Shown: positions 1-8,476, counted from the first letter of the stretch. The stretch: 35,676 bases of DNA from an uncultured Bacteroidia bacterium (GCA_903905505.1 CAIVGL010000065.1:1-35676), one strand, 5' to 3'. Made by a program: numbers and translations. Notes: generated by a model from the letters alone, not told the origin.

Positions 1-235
1 ACAACTTTATTTTTAGCGATTTACAGGAGTAAAATAACTTCTTTTCTAGAAACAGAGAAGGGAATTATTAAATTTCCTTCCTGTTTTGAAGTTTATTCTA
101 CTTCGAAATCTAAAAGTTGCATTTATTACTTGAATTTAATTATACAAACAAAACGTTTAAACTCAAATGGCTTTGCATAGCCTTCTAAGACATTCGCTGT
201 CCAGACTGATTATTTGCACTAAATCCTCATGAATT
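1..235. other. Left-edge region without a recognisable gene
   Basis: A + strand frame is open from base 1 to a stop at 178-180 (59 codons), but its translation resembles no family I know and has no start inside the window. The stretch is AT-rich. It could be the tail of an upstream gene or plain intergenic DNA. I see no convincing promoter or hairpin in it. Confidence 0.4.
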
Positions 236-664
236 ATGAGCCCAATCGCAACTCATCAAATTTGTATCGAAAGAACTAAAGAAGGATTAAATCGCGCCTA
301 TGATTTTATTTTTAAAATTGCCTATCTTTTTTGTTTAGATCCCGATACTTCATTTCGAACGGTGCTGGTTTTAATTGAAGCCTTAGAAAATAGTTTTTTA
401 TGTCAGAATCAACCCATGTTAAATGGTGCGGTTTGTGCTAGGATTGAAGTGGCGGAACAAGAAATTCGAGTAAATGTTAAAGATCAATCCTTAGCAGATT
501 TGTTTCAGATGCACTCCAATCTTTCCCCTCTGGAAGATAGGTTATTCAATCAAGAAATTGGACCTTGGATTATTCATCAACTTTCAAGTCATATTACATT
601 TATTGAGCTGGGAACCAATGTCTGTATTTCAGTAAAACGGGGAGGGGTCAAATTGCTAAATTAA
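236..664 (+). CDS. Small GHKL/anti-sigma-like ATP-binding protein
   Basis: The 142-residue product resembles the HATPase_c_2 fold of RsbW-type serine kinases/anti-sigma regulators. A helix at about residues 40-53 ends in LVLIEALEN, like the N-box helix of that family, where Glu and Asn hold Mg-ATP. A later stretch (GPWIIHQLSSHITFIE, about residues 107-122) resembles the C-terminal helix and strand of the fold. The glycine-rich G1 box is weak, so ATP binding is uncertain. The start is fixed by an in-frame TGA at 230-232 just before the ATG. No partner anti-sigma antagonist (STAS) or phosphatase gene is adjacent. The assignment is a fold-level guess from the sequence. Confidence 0.5.
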   Translation: MSPIATHQICIERTKEGLNRAYDFIFKIAYLFCLDPDTSFRTVLVLIEALENSFLCQNQPMLNGAVCARIEVAEQEIRVNVKDQSLADLFQMHSNLSPLEDRLFNQEIGPWIIHQLSSHITFIELGTNVCISVKRGGVKLLN

Positions 665-762
665 GTGCTTGTAAATGTGCTTGATTTAGCAACTTTGTGT
701 TGGCTGACATTTTTGGTGTAAATAATATCCGGTTCATTCATTCACTTTAAAACTCAATAAAA

Positions 763-1182
763 ATGGAAAAGTCAAGTAAAGTTGGAGCCCAGATTTATGG
801 TTATGCCGTGTGCTTAATTGCGGTGATTACTTTGTTAATCACCATCACCACCTTAGTGAATGCTGTTTTTGATCTTCAGGATCCCTTGCATGCCGGATGG
901 CAACCGCAGGGTTCGCCTAGCTTAGCGTCGTATGAAAATTACAAGATGGATGTTTTAAAGAGTACTCAGAAAGGGGAGGGAGCAACTCAGAGCTCTTATG
1001 TGCCTGATGAGAAAACGTTACTTGCGATGTATGAATCGGCAAAGAATGACAAAATTCAGTCCTCGAAACTTTCGGCACATCGATCGATTACCATAAGCAT
1101 CATGCTTATCATTATTTGTTCCGTCCTATTTATTACGCATTGGCGTTGGATACAAAAAGTGTCTAAATCCCTTTCTGAATAA
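763..1182 (+). CDS. Hypothetical membrane protein with two TM helices
   Basis: The 139-residue protein has a hydrophobic segment at about residues 12-36 and a second at about 108-127, enclosing a polar loop of roughly 70 residues that carries SLASYENYKMDV and a Lys/Ser/Gln-rich middle. The tail is short and basic. This predicts an inner-membrane protein with the loop on one face. I recognise no family and no catalytic motif. It lies 98 bp after the ATP-binding-like gene on the same strand, so co-transcription is possible but not shown. Coding is supported by the uninterrupted frame and the consistent hydrophobic/polar pattern. Confidence 0.6.
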   Translation: MEKSSKVGAQIYGYAVCLIAVITLLITITTLVNAVFDLQDPLHAGWQPQGSPSLASYENYKMDVLKSTQKGEGATQSSYVPDEKTLLAMYESAKNDKIQSSKLSAHRSITISIMLIIICSVLFITHWRWIQKVSKSLSE

Positions 1183-1216
1183 AGGGAAGGGATCGGTCTT
1201 CTGAACAGATTCCAGA

Positions 1217-1774
1217 TTAAAGACTTGCTTGATGAGCCAGAAAATCTTTCTGGAGTAGACTATATTGCTTCAAATCAAAAAAAGTATCGTTATAACGTTC
1301 CCCACTTAATTCGACACCTTCAAAGGTAAATCCAAGCTTCTGGGCGATCTTTTCGCTTGCCAAATTGCCCACTGCACAACGAATGGTTATGCGGTTTAGC
1401 CTCATTTTTTCGAACCCTATTTCGATTATTTTCTTGCAACATTTGGTTATGATGCCTTGGCCTCTCGCCTCATCAATTAACCAATAGCCCAGTTCTGTCT
1501 TTTCGTTTACCCGATCGGTGTTGTGAAAGCCAATCACACCAACAAACCCCCCTTGGTGCCAGATCATATACTCTTCGTTGAACGAGTGATCGCGGTTCTC
1601 GATGATTCGTTGAATAAACTTCTCACTGTCTAATTGCTCTTTGGTCTGATCGACAAACGGAAGCCAGGTGCGCAAGTTTGTCCGATTCTGATCAATAGCT
1701 GCAAACAGAGTGGTCGCATCACTTATTGAAATGCGTTCAAGTAATAGTTCATGTGATACGACGATACTTTGCAT
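1217..1774 (-). CDS. GNAT family N-acetyltransferase (RimJ/RimL type)
   Basis: The 185-residue product has the layout of the Acetyltransf_3/RimJ-RimL branch of GNAT enzymes, which move acetyl from acetyl-CoA to an amine. The acetyl-CoA pyrophosphate loop is visible as EARGQGIITKC near residue 105, preceded by the beta-4 strand ELGYWLID. After it come strand LNRITIRCAVGN and the motif-B helix ASEKIAQKLGF, all hallmarks of the fold. The substrate (ribosomal protein N-terminus, antibiotic or metabolite) cannot be read from sequence. The gene starts just downstream of the pgk terminator on the same strand, so it probably has its own promoter or depends on read-through. Confidence 0.88.
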   Translation of the reverse strand: MQSIVVSHELLLERISISDATTLFAAIDQNRTNLRTWLPFVDQTKEQLDSEKFIQRIIENRDHSFNEEYMIWHQGGFVGVIGFHNTDRVNEKTELGYWLIDEARGQGIITKCCKKIIEIGFEKMRLNRITIRCAVGNLASEKIAQKLGFTFEGVELSGERYNDTFFDLKQYSLLQKDFLAHQASL

Positions 1775-1786
1775 CTGTAAAGGTCT

Positions 1787-1818
1787 AAAAAAACCCGGAT
1801 AGTAGCTATCCGGGTTTT
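1787..1818 (-). terminator. Rho-independent terminator of pgk
   Basis: The arm AAACCCGGATA pairs with TATCCGGGTTT around a 5-base loop. On the - strand the hairpin is followed by a run of T, so it reads as an intrinsic terminator about 25 bp after the pgk stop and just before the GNAT gene. Confidence 0.85.
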
Positions 1819-1841
1819 AATATGTTTTTTAATACGGTCTC

Positions 1842-3035
1842 TTAGTCTAAAACAGCTGCAATACCTGGAAGCACTTTGCCTTCAAGATATTCAAGCATCG
1901 CACCACCAGCGGTAGAGATGTATGAAACTTGTTCGGCAATCCCAAATTTGTTAACGGCTGCAACCGAGTCACCACCTCCTACAAGCGAGAAGGCTCCTTT
2001 GCTTGTTGCTTCAACGATAGCATCTCCAATGGCTCTAGTGCCAATGGCAAATTTATCCATCTCAAACACTCCAACCGGACCATTCCAAAGAATGGTATTC
2101 GACTCGCTGATCACTTTTTTGAAGATCGCAATGGTTTCTGGTCCAACATCTAACCCTTCCCATCCGTCGCTGATATTTTTTGATGGGACAACGCGTGAAT
2201 TTGCAGTCTCCGAGAAATCATCAGCTTCAACGGTGTCGACAGCTAAAATAATCTTAACTCCCTTTTTCTCCGCTTTTTCAAGAATCTCAAGGGCTAATCC
2301 AAGGTATTCGTCCTCGCAAAGCGATCTTCCGATCTTTCCCCCTTGGGCCTTCATAAAGGTATAGGTCATCCCGCCACCAATGATTAGGTTGTCGACGCTA
2401 TTGAGTAAATTTTCAATAATTGTAATCTTAGACGATACTTTCGATCCACCCATAATAGCGGTAAATGGCCTTTTAGGTGCTTTAAGTACTTTGTCTAAGC
2501 TTTTCACTTCGCTCTCGATTAAGTATCCAAACAACTTATCATTCGGGAAATATTGAGCAATAACCGCAGTTGAAGCATGTGCACGGTGTGCTGTGCCAAA
2601 GGCATCGTTAATCCAACAGTCGCCATTCGCGGCTAACTCTTTTGCAAATGCAGCATCTCCACCCTCTTCTTCGGGATGAAAGCGAAGATTTTCTAAAACA
2701 AGTACTTCACCTGGCTTTAGACTATCGGCGATATTTTTTGTCGCAGCACCAATACAATCAGGAGCTATTTTAATCTCAATTCCACCGAGTAAGGTTGAAA
2801 GATGAGGCACCAGATGCTTCATAGAGAATTTATCTTCTGGCCCTTTTTTAGGACGCCCTAGATGCGACATAATAATTGCAGAACCTCCATTGTCAATCAC
2901 TTGTCGAATGGTTGGCAGTGCAGCAGTCATCCTGGTGTCGTCAGTAATGTTGAAATTTTCATCCAACGGAACATTAAAGTCTACGCGGATAAGGGCCTTC
3001 TTGCCCGAAAAGTTGTAATTTTCAATCGTCTGCAT
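1842..3035 (-). CDS. pgk: Phosphoglycerate kinase
   Basis: This is a full-length 397-residue PGK, which transfers phosphate from 1,3-bisphosphoglycerate to ADP in cytosolic glycolysis. The N-terminal substrate-binding signature RVDFNVPLD is at about residues 17-25, with further phosphate-binding positions at Arg35 and in SHLGRPK (57-63). The basic patch [14 protein letters not shown] is near residue 145, and the nucleotide-domain motifs MGGSKVSSK (about 195) and GGGDSVAA (near 357) are intact. Length matches the bacterial family. It faces holB across a 179-bp divergent intergenic region and ends at a strong hairpin. No anomaly was seen. Confidence 0.98.
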   Translation of the reverse strand: MQTIENYNFSGKKALIRVDFNVPLDENFNITDDTRMTAALPTIRQVIDNGGSAIIMSHLGRPKKGPEDKFSMKHLVPHLSTLLGGIEIKIAPDCIGAATKNIADSLKPGEVLVLENLRFHPEEEGGDAAFAKELAANGDCWINDAFGTAHRAHASTAVIAQYFPNDKLFGYLIESEVKSLDKVLKAPKRPFTAIMGGSKVSSKITIIENLLNSVDNLIIGGGMTYTFMKAQGGKIGRSLCEDEYLGLALEILEKAEKKGVKIILAVDTVEADDFSETANSRVVPSKNISDGWEGLDVGPETIAIFKKVISESNTILWNGPVGVFEMDKFAIGTRAIGDAIVEATSKGAFSLVGGGDSVAAVNKFGIAEQVSYISTAGGAMLEYLEGKVLPGIAAVLD

Positions 3036-3062
3036 TTTCTAATACTTTAGTAAAAAGTTTAT

Positions 3063-3070
3063 CAAAGATA
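3063..3070 (-). promoter_or_regulatory. Putative -7 promoter box of pgk
   Basis: On the - strand this is TATCTTTG, an exact match to the Bacteroidetes TAnnTTTG box, about 28 bp before the pgk start. No clear -33 TTTG element was seen, so this is a motif-only call. Confidence 0.45.
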
Positions 3071-3145
3071 GGTAAAATTGTCGGTAGGCGTATTTATGTT
3101 GAATAGATTTATCGGTTAATTTAATCCTTTCTTAACAAATCTTCC

Positions 3146-3153
3146 TACTTTTG
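3146..3153 (+). promoter_or_regulatory. Putative -7 promoter box of holB
   Basis: TACTTTTG matches TAnnTTTG exactly, about 61 bp upstream of the holB ATG. The -33 element is weak. Confidence 0.45.
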
Positions 3154-3214
3154 AAGGCTTCAATGAGCAAGAGGATTAGATCTCTTTTTTATCAAAAATA
3201 ACAGCGAATAGCGG

Positions 3215-4339
3215 ATGCAATTTAAAGCAGTAATTGGTCAGGAGAGTACGAAACGAAAACTTATTCAAGCTTTTGCGGAGGATCGAATTCCTCATGCTCA
3301 GCTTTTTGTCGGTCCCCCTGGAAATGGAAAGATTGCCCTTGCCGTAGCTTATGCCCAATATATTAATTGCACCAATAAGCACGACAATGACTCCTGCGGG
3401 GAGTGTGGCTCTTGTCGTAAAATGGCGCAATATATCCATCCAGATCTTCATTTTACCCTTCCGGTCATCAAGACTTCAACCATTGATAAGCCCACGACCA
3501 ATGATTACATTGCCAAATGGCGCCCCTATTTTCTGGAGAATCCTTATCCTCAGTATGAAAAATGGATGCAGATCATCGCCGAAGAGAATAAGCAAGGGTC
3601 AATCTTTGTTTTTGAAGCGAAAGAATTAATCCGAAAGCTAAACCAGAAATCGTATGAAGCCGATTATAAGGTTTCAATTATTTGGTTGGCCGAGACCATG
3701 AATGACGATTGTGCCAATAAAATACTTAAAATTCTCGAAGAGCCACCTCAGAAGACCTTATTTATTCTGATTTCAGAATCGGAAGAGAAATTGCTTAGCA
3801 CCATTCGGTCAAGATGTCAACTGGTGCGAATCCCAAAGATTTCGGAGCCTGAGCTAGCTGCCGCGATAGCACCTTTGGCCGCTTCGACTAACAGCCTTCC
3901 ATCGACGATTGCGCGTTTGGCGAAGGGGAACTATTTCTTAGCCCTTGAATTGTTGCAGGAAGATGAACAAAGAAATTTCAACTTTAATCAGTTTGCCAAT
4001 TTAATGCGAAATGGTTACGGGCGTAAGCTTCAAGAGATCTTGTCGTGGTCGGAAGAGATGGCTGGTATTGGCCGGGTCAAACAAATGGCTATGTTGAAAT
4101 ATTGCGGAGAACTTTTACGCGAGAATTTCATCTCTAATTTGAAAGAACCAAGTTTGATCTTTATGGACGACCAAGAGCAGGCGTTCTCCAGTAAATTTGC
4201 CCCATTTATTAACGAAAAGAATGTGCTTGGTCTTTTTGCGGAATTTGAAAAGGGGTATACTGACATCTCCAAGAACGGGAATGCTAAACTTATTTTCACC
4301 GATCTTGGGTTGAAAGTTTCCAAATTAATCAGACTTTAA
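3215..4339 (+). CDS. holB: DNA polymerase III subunit delta prime
   Basis: The 374-residue product is an AAA+ clamp-loader subunit that helps load the sliding clamp onto primed DNA. The N-terminal IGQESTKRKLIQAF and HAQLFVGPPGNGK (Walker-A-like, residues 33-40) fit the family. A zinc-ribbon insertion follows with Cys52, Cys61, Cys64 and Cys67. The sensor region contains KILKILEEPP, and the SRC motif appears in TIRSRCQLVRIP. The residue after the Walker Lys is Ile40, not Thr/Ser, so ATP binding may be lost, as it is in many delta-prime subunits. The C-terminal domain is diverged. ricT follows on the same strand after about 130 bp that hold a separate promoter-like box. Confidence 0.93.
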   Translation: MQFKAVIGQESTKRKLIQAFAEDRIPHAQLFVGPPGNGKIALAVAYAQYINCTNKHDNDSCGECGSCRKMAQYIHPDLHFTLPVIKTSTIDKPTTNDYIAKWRPYFLENPYPQYEKWMQIIAEENKQGSIFVFEAKELIRKLNQKSYEADYKVSIIWLAETMNDDCANKILKILEEPPQKTLFILISESEEKLLSTIRSRCQLVRIPKISEPELAAAIAPLAASTNSLPSTIARLAKGNYFLALELLQEDEQRNFNFNQFANLMRNGYGRKLQEILSWSEEMAGIGRVKQMAMLKYCGELLRENFISNLKEPSLIFMDDQEQAFSSKFAPFINEKNVLGLFAEFEKGYTDISKNGNAKLIFTDLGLKVSKLIRL

Positions 4340-4392
4340 AGAATCCATTGGATTTAGGCTCTGGGACTTCCCTTATTTCGGATTAGATTCAC

Positions 4393-4400
4393 TATTTTTG
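4393..4400 (+). promoter_or_regulatory. Putative -7 promoter box of the ricT-gldH-trmB run
   Basis: TATTTTTG is an exact TAnnTTTG match about 70 bp before the ricT start, in the only sizeable gap between holB and trmB. It would drive ricT, gldH, trmB and the alkyltransferase-like gene as one unit. Confidence 0.5.
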
Positions 4401-4468
4401 TATGATTCATTCTTTAATTAGGTGATCGATATGCGATTATAGCGTATAAATCTTTACAGCTCAATGGT

Positions 4469-5614
4469 ATGAATACTCCTGAAAAGATAGCACGAGGTTG
4501 TCCAGCTACTGCGAAAGTGGGTAGCTGTGCAAAATTAAATGTCTACGATTGGCTTTACGACATTAAAAGTGTCGCCAATACGAAGAATGTGGTGGAGATT
4601 CGATTTAAAAATACCCGCAAAGATTATTATCAAAACACAGAATGTTTAGACCTAAAAGCGGGCGATATGGTTGCCGTAGAAGCTAGTCCAGGTCATGACA
4701 TTGGAATGGTTTCATTGGTCGGCGACTTAGTGCTTCGTCAGTTGAATCGGCATAAGATAACACTGGTGGATGGTCAGTTGCGTAAGGTTTATCGATTAGC
4801 AAAAGTTACGGATCTTGAGAAATGGGAAGAGGCCATTGCATGCGAGCAAGCCACGATGCTAAAAGCTAGAAAAATTGCAGAAGAGCTTAAGCTGAATATG
4901 AAGATTGGGGATGTCGAATATCAAGGGGATAAGACCAAGGCAATCTTCTATTATATCGCCGACGATCGAGTCGATTTTCGGCAACTTATACGCGACTATG
5001 CGGATGCGTTTAAAATTCGAATCGAGATGAAGCAGATTGGAGCTCGACAAGAGGCCGCTCGCATCGGAGGTATCGCTCCTTGTGGTCGTGAGCTTTGTTG
5101 CAGCACGTGGATTACTAATTTTGTTTCTGTTTCAACCACTGCGGCTCGCTATCAGGAGATCTCCCTGAATCCACAGAAGTTAGCTGGACAGTGTGGAAAG
5201 TTGAAGTGTTGTCTTAACTTTGAGCTGGATACCTATCTCGACGCACAAAAAAATTTCCCGTCGACTAATATTCCATTAGAGACAGAAAAGGGGACCTACA
5301 ATTACCTAAAAGCCGATATTTTCAAAGGTGTTTTTTGGTATGTAAGGGCTGATAATCAGCCAGGAAGCTTGGTTGCTATCTCTGTGGACAAAGTCAAAGA
5401 GATTCAGCTGCTCAATCGGAGTGGCAAGAGAGTGGAGCAGTTAGTTAATGAAGCTTTGCCGGTATCTGAAGTGGAAACCCATGTGTATCAGAGTGCCGTT
5501 GGGGATGAGCGGATTGATCGTTTTGATCCGGAGGCTAAGTTTCATCGCAAAAAAAGACATAGTGCAGTTTTAACAAGAAAACCAATATTATCGAATGAAG
5601 ATCAGGGAATATAG
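4469..5614 (+). CDS. ricT: PSP1-domain protein RicT/YaaT homologue
   Basis: The 381-residue product belongs to the PSP1 family (RicT/YaaT). In Bacillus it forms the RicAFT complex, which carries Fe-S clusters and affects RNA processing; the role in Bacteroidetes is less defined. The core contains VEASPGHDIGMVSLVG and QLIRDYADAFKIRIEMKQIG, followed by the family cysteine pairs in CGRELCC (Cys205, 210, 211) and CGKLKCC (Cys242, 247, 248), which are candidate cluster ligands. The C-terminal ~50 residues are basic and low in conserved signal. The 3' end abuts or overlaps gldH, which implies translational coupling. The ricT-gldH pair is, from memory, a recurrent arrangement in this phylum. Confidence 0.92.
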   Translation: MNTPEKIARGCPATAKVGSCAKLNVYDWLYDIKSVANTKNVVEIRFKNTRKDYYQNTECLDLKAGDMVAVEASPGHDIGMVSLVGDLVLRQLNRHKITLVDGQLRKVYRLAKVTDLEKWEEAIACEQATMLKARKIAEELKLNMKIGDVEYQGDKTKAIFYYIADDRVDFRQLIRDYADAFKIRIEMKQIGARQEAARIGGIAPCGRELCCSTWITNFVSVSTTAARYQEISLNPQKLAGQCGKLKCCLNFELDTYLDAQKNFPSTNIPLETEKGTYNYLKADIFKGVFWYVRADNQPGSLVAISVDKVKEIQLLNRSGKRVEQLVNEALPVSEVETHVYQSAVGDERIDRFDPEAKFHRKKRHSAVLTRKPILSNEDQGI

Positions 5615-5615
5615 T

Positions 5616-6107
5616 ATGTCGCTTCGGTCTAATCTGCCTTTAATTACCGGGCTGATGATGATCGTGATTTTGTCGATATCGACCTCATGCAGACAAAAGT
5701 CGGTTTACGAGAGTTATCATCGAATAACAGAATCAGCTTGGAATCAAGATACTGTTTTGGTTTTTGATCTTACGATTCCAGATCCTAAGAAAGTTTATAA
5801 CCTTTCGTTTATGGTGCGCAATGAGGGTCGCTATAGCTATAGTAATCTTTGGCTTTTTATTGCCATTACACCTCCTACCGGAAAAGTTACAACCGATACG
5901 CTGGAGCTTGCACTCGCCAAGCCTACAGGAGAGTGGCTTGGAAGTGGATTGCACGACCTTTACGATCGGAAATATCCATACAAGCAAACCATATTCTTTC
6001 CAGAAGTTGGTAAATATACCATCTCGGTTCGTCAAGGGATGCGCACCCCAAATGGTGTTCTGAAAGGAATTCATGATTTTGGTGTCGCATTAGATAAAGC
6101 ATTGTAA
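5616..6107 (+). CDS. gldH: Gliding motility lipoprotein GldH
   Basis: The product (163 residues from this ATG) matches GldH, a lipoprotein needed for gliding in Flavobacterium and widespread in Bacteroidetes with type IX secretion. A hydrophobic signal segment ends at a Cys followed by RQKS, a lipobox of the STSC type. The mature part has the family blocks WNQDTVLVFDL, YNLSFMVRN and YPYKQTIFFPEVGKYTI. An upstream in-frame ATG at 5595 would add seven residues and overlap ricT by 20 bp. I chose 5616 because it gives a compact signal peptide and follows the ricT stop directly. Either start implies coupling to ricT. Confidence 0.9.
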   Translation: MSLRSNLPLITGLMMIVILSISTSCRQKSVYESYHRITESAWNQDTVLVFDLTIPDPKKVYNLSFMVRNEGRYSYSNLWLFIAITPPTGKVTTDTLELALAKPTGEWLGSGLHDLYDRKYPYKQTIFFPEVGKYTISVRQGMRTPNGVLKGIHDFGVALDKAL

Positions 6108-6129
6108 ATTAAAATAGAACATCCATAGA

Positions 6130-6891
6130 ATGAGTAAAAACAAACTGGCCAAGTTTGCAGAATTAAATACTTTTGGCCACGTTATTCAACTGTCATATCG
6201 CTCATTAATTGATGAGGGTTTTCCGCTAAAAGGGAATTGGAATCGCGACTTTTTCAAAAATAATAATCCTATTGTTTTAGAGCTTGGATGCGGGAAAGGT
6301 GAATATACCGTTGGATTGGCAAAGCTTTTCCCGAATAAGAATTTTATCGGTATCGATATTAAAGGATCACGGATGTGGTCTGGAGCAAAAGAGGCTTTTC
6401 AAAATGAGCTCTTCAATTGTGGATTTATCCGCACGAATATTGAACTTCTTTCTCATTTTTTTGGAGCTGGGGAGATTGCAGAGATCTGGATCACTTTCCC
6501 TGATCCGCAAATGAAGCGAACGAATAAAAGGCTCACCGCCATTCGCTTTTTAGATCTCTATCATACCATTCTTCAGCCTAGAGGTGTTCTCCATTTAAAG
6601 ACTGACAGTGTCTTTTTATACCAATATACCCAAGCAACCATTGAGGTTAACAAGTTCGAAATAACCTTAGAAACAGATGATCTTTATGCCTCAGGATTGG
6701 CCGATGAGATTTTAAGTATTCCTACCGCTTATGAACAGCAATGGCTAGAGCGGGGAAAAACGATAAAATACCTTCGATATATTCCGCACGGATCCGATCT
6801 TGTCGAACCCGAGGTAGACCTTGAATTTGATGATTATCGTAGTTTTGGAAGAAGTTATACGAATCGAGATCATATCGAAACGAAGAACTAA
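6130..6891 (+). CDS. trmB: tRNA (guanine-N7-)-methyltransferase
   Basis: The 253-residue enzyme methylates N7 of G46 in tRNA using S-adenosylmethionine. The SAM-binding loop LELGCGKGEYT starts near residue 50, followed by NFIGIDIKGSRMW (second SAM strand) and the family signature ITFPDPQMKRTNKRL at about residues 120-134, where the Asp and Lys/Arg residues bind substrate. C-terminal PTAYEQQWLERGKTIKYLR is the usual TrmB ending, where Thr and Glu line the SAM site. It starts 22 bp after gldH, and the next gene begins immediately after its stop, so it is inside an operon. Confidence 0.97.
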   Translation: MSKNKLAKFAELNTFGHVIQLSYRSLIDEGFPLKGNWNRDFFKNNNPIVLELGCGKGEYTVGLAKLFPNKNFIGIDIKGSRMWSGAKEAFQNELFNCGFIRTNIELLSHFFGAGEIAEIWITFPDPQMKRTNKRLTAIRFLDLYHTILQPRGVLHLKTDSVFLYQYTQATIEVNKFEITLETDDLYASGLADEILSIPTAYEQQWLERGKTIKYLRYIPHGSDLVEPEVDLEFDDYRSFGRSYTNRDHIETKN

Positions 6892-7218
6892 ATGGAAGCA
6901 GATTTTTTTCAGCGTGTCTTTGAGGTGGCTCGAATGATTCCAGTTGGGCGTGTTACTAGCTATGGCGCTATTGCCCGTTCTCTGGGAAGTGCAGGCTCAT
7001 CTCGTATGGTGGGATGGGCGATGAACCTTTCGCATCACCAGCCGAGTTATGTCCCGGCACATCGTGTGGTTAATCGGAATGGACTTTTAACGGGTAAGAT
7101 GCATTTTAGTTCGCACACAGAGATGGAGGAGTTGCTCCAGAATGAAGGTATTCGAGTTGAAAAGGATCGAGTGGTTGACTTTAATCTTCTCTTCTGGGAC
7201 CCCATGGTGGAGCTGTGA
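6892..7218 (+). CDS. Alkyltransferase-like protein (ATL), MGMT family
   Basis: The 108-residue product is the DNA-binding C-terminal domain of the O6-alkylguanine transferase family. It has the helix-turn-helix region GRVTSYGAIARSLG (residues 19-32) and the recognition helix SSRMVGWAMN (36-45). The active-site motif PCHRV of true repair enzymes is PAHRV here: the alkyl-accepting Cys is Ala56. Such ATL proteins cannot take up the alkyl group; characterised members bind O6-alkylguanine and hand it to nucleotide excision repair. The ATG follows the trmB stop with no gap, so translation is coupled. Length is typical of stand-alone ATLs. Confidence 0.93.
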   Translation: MEADFFQRVFEVARMIPVGRVTSYGAIARSLGSAGSSRMVGWAMNLSHHQPSYVPAHRVVNRNGLLTGKMHFSSHTEMEELLQNEGIRVEKDRVVDFNLLFWDPMVEL

Positions 7219-7345
7219 TGAACAATTTAGGTCATATGACGTTTCGTTTAAGTGGATTTCAGACATTAAGAGCCTTTGAAAGTTTAAATTGATTATCAGA
7301 ATACGTTTAATATAGGCGAAATCAGAATGGTTTCGTTTCAAAAAA

Positions 7346-7353
7346 TAACTTTA
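7346..7353 (+). promoter_or_regulatory. Possible -7 promoter box of mrp
   Basis: TAACTTTA is one base off TAnnTTTG and lies about 14 bp before the mrp ATG, in the 148-bp gap after the ATL gene. The close spacing would give a very short leader, so the call is weak. Confidence 0.28.
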
Positions 7354-7366
7354 TAGCATTACCAAA

Positions 7367-8458
7367 ATGGCCGTAATACCAAAAACAATAACCGACATCT
7401 TGAAAAAGGTCGTCTTTCCTGGAACAACCGATAACATTGTAGATCTCGAGATGGTTCAAGAGATTCGCACTGCTGGAAGTCGGATTAGCTTTACCTTAGT
7501 CTTTGGTCGGGATACCGATCCAAACATCAAGGCTGTATCTGAAGCATGTGTAGCGGAGATCGAGAGTGCTTTGGGTACCGATTACGACTTGTTGATTACC
7601 CCTAAAGGGAAGCATCGGATGTCGGCTCCTGTTTTGCCAGGGGTGAAGAATATCATCGCTGTGGCATCGGGCAAAGGGGGTGTTGGAAAGTCTACAGTAG
7701 CAGCAAACCTCGCGGTCGCACTTGCTAAAGCCGGGGGGAAAGTCGGGTTAATCGATGCGGATATCTTTGGTCCTTCAATTCCTAAGATGTTTGGAGAAGA
7801 GGAAACCCAACCCCTCATGGAGTCGATTGAAGGTCGTGACATGATTATTCCAATTGAAAAGTTTGGGGTTAAAATACTCTCCATTGGGTTCTTTGGCAAT
7901 AAAGATAATGCTTTAGTCTGGCGAGGACCAGTGGCGTCAAATGCCTTAAAACAATTGATTCTTCAAGGGATGTGGGGGGATCTCGATTATTTACTGATCG
8001 ATTTGCCTCCTGGAACAAGTGATATTCATCTGACCATAGTTCAAACACTTCCTGTTACTGGTAGTGTGATTGTCACAACGCCTCAAGATATTGCCTTGGT
8101 GGATGTTATCAAAGGGGTATCCATGTTTAGAAGCAAGGCTATTGAGGTGCCAGTCTTAGGTATTGTGGAGAATATGTCGTGGTTTACTCCATCCGAACTT
8201 CCTGACCATAAATATTATATCTTTGGTAAAGACGGAGGTAAAAATTTAGCGCAAGAATTAGATCTACCATTCTTAGGTCAGATTCCAATTGTGATGAGTA
8301 TTCGGGAAGGAGGCGACAGTGGTATCCCAGTAGCTTGGAATGATGATACCGCCACAGCCGATGCATTTCGAATATTAGCAGCCAATGTAATTGAGCAATT
8401 AGATTATCGAAACGAGAACTTGCGTCCAACAGAAAGGGTAAGAATAAAAAAATCATAA
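7367..8458 (+). CDS. apbC: Mrp/ApbC-type P-loop ATPase, Fe-S cluster carrier
   Basis: The 363-residue protein has an N-terminal MIP18/DUF59 domain (about residues 1-85) and a ParA/MinD-like P-loop ATPase domain. The deviant Walker A GKGGVGKST spans 102-110, followed by GLIDADIFGPSIPKMFG, and the switch region is DYLLIDLPPGTSD. Family members (Mrp/ApbC/Nbp35) hold and deliver Fe-S clusters. The CxxC pair usually found after the ENMSWF segment is absent here: that segment continues with TPSELPDHKYYIFG. From memory this is common in Bacteroidetes Mrp proteins, but it leaves cluster binding open. No nifU-like gene is adjacent. Confidence 0.93.
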   Translation: MAVIPKTITDILKKVVFPGTTDNIVDLEMVQEIRTAGSRISFTLVFGRDTDPNIKAVSEACVAEIESALGTDYDLLITPKGKHRMSAPVLPGVKNIIAVASGKGGVGKSTVAANLAVALAKAGGKVGLIDADIFGPSIPKMFGEEETQPLMESIEGRDMIIPIEKFGVKILSIGFFGNKDNALVWRGPVASNALKQLILQGMWGDLDYLLIDLPPGTSDIHLTIVQTLPVTGSVIVTTPQDIALVDVIKGVSMFRSKAIEVPVLGIVENMSWFTPSELPDHKYYIFGKDGGKNLAQELDLPFLGQIPIVMSIREGGDSGIPVAWNDDTATADAFRILAANVIEQLDYRNENLRPTERVRIKKS

Positions 8459-8476
8459 CCTCACCATAACTCTTTG

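Noticed and set aside
655-690. Inverted repeat GCTAAAT/ATTTAGC around the stop of the first gene as a terminator
   Set aside because: The stem is AT-rich with a wobble pair and has no T-run after it; evidence is too weak.
1876-2364. 162-codon open frame on the + strand opposite pgk
   Set aside because: It is fully antisense to a well-conserved pgk, its product is Ser/Pro-rich without any family resemblance, and it is explained by codon bias of the true gene.
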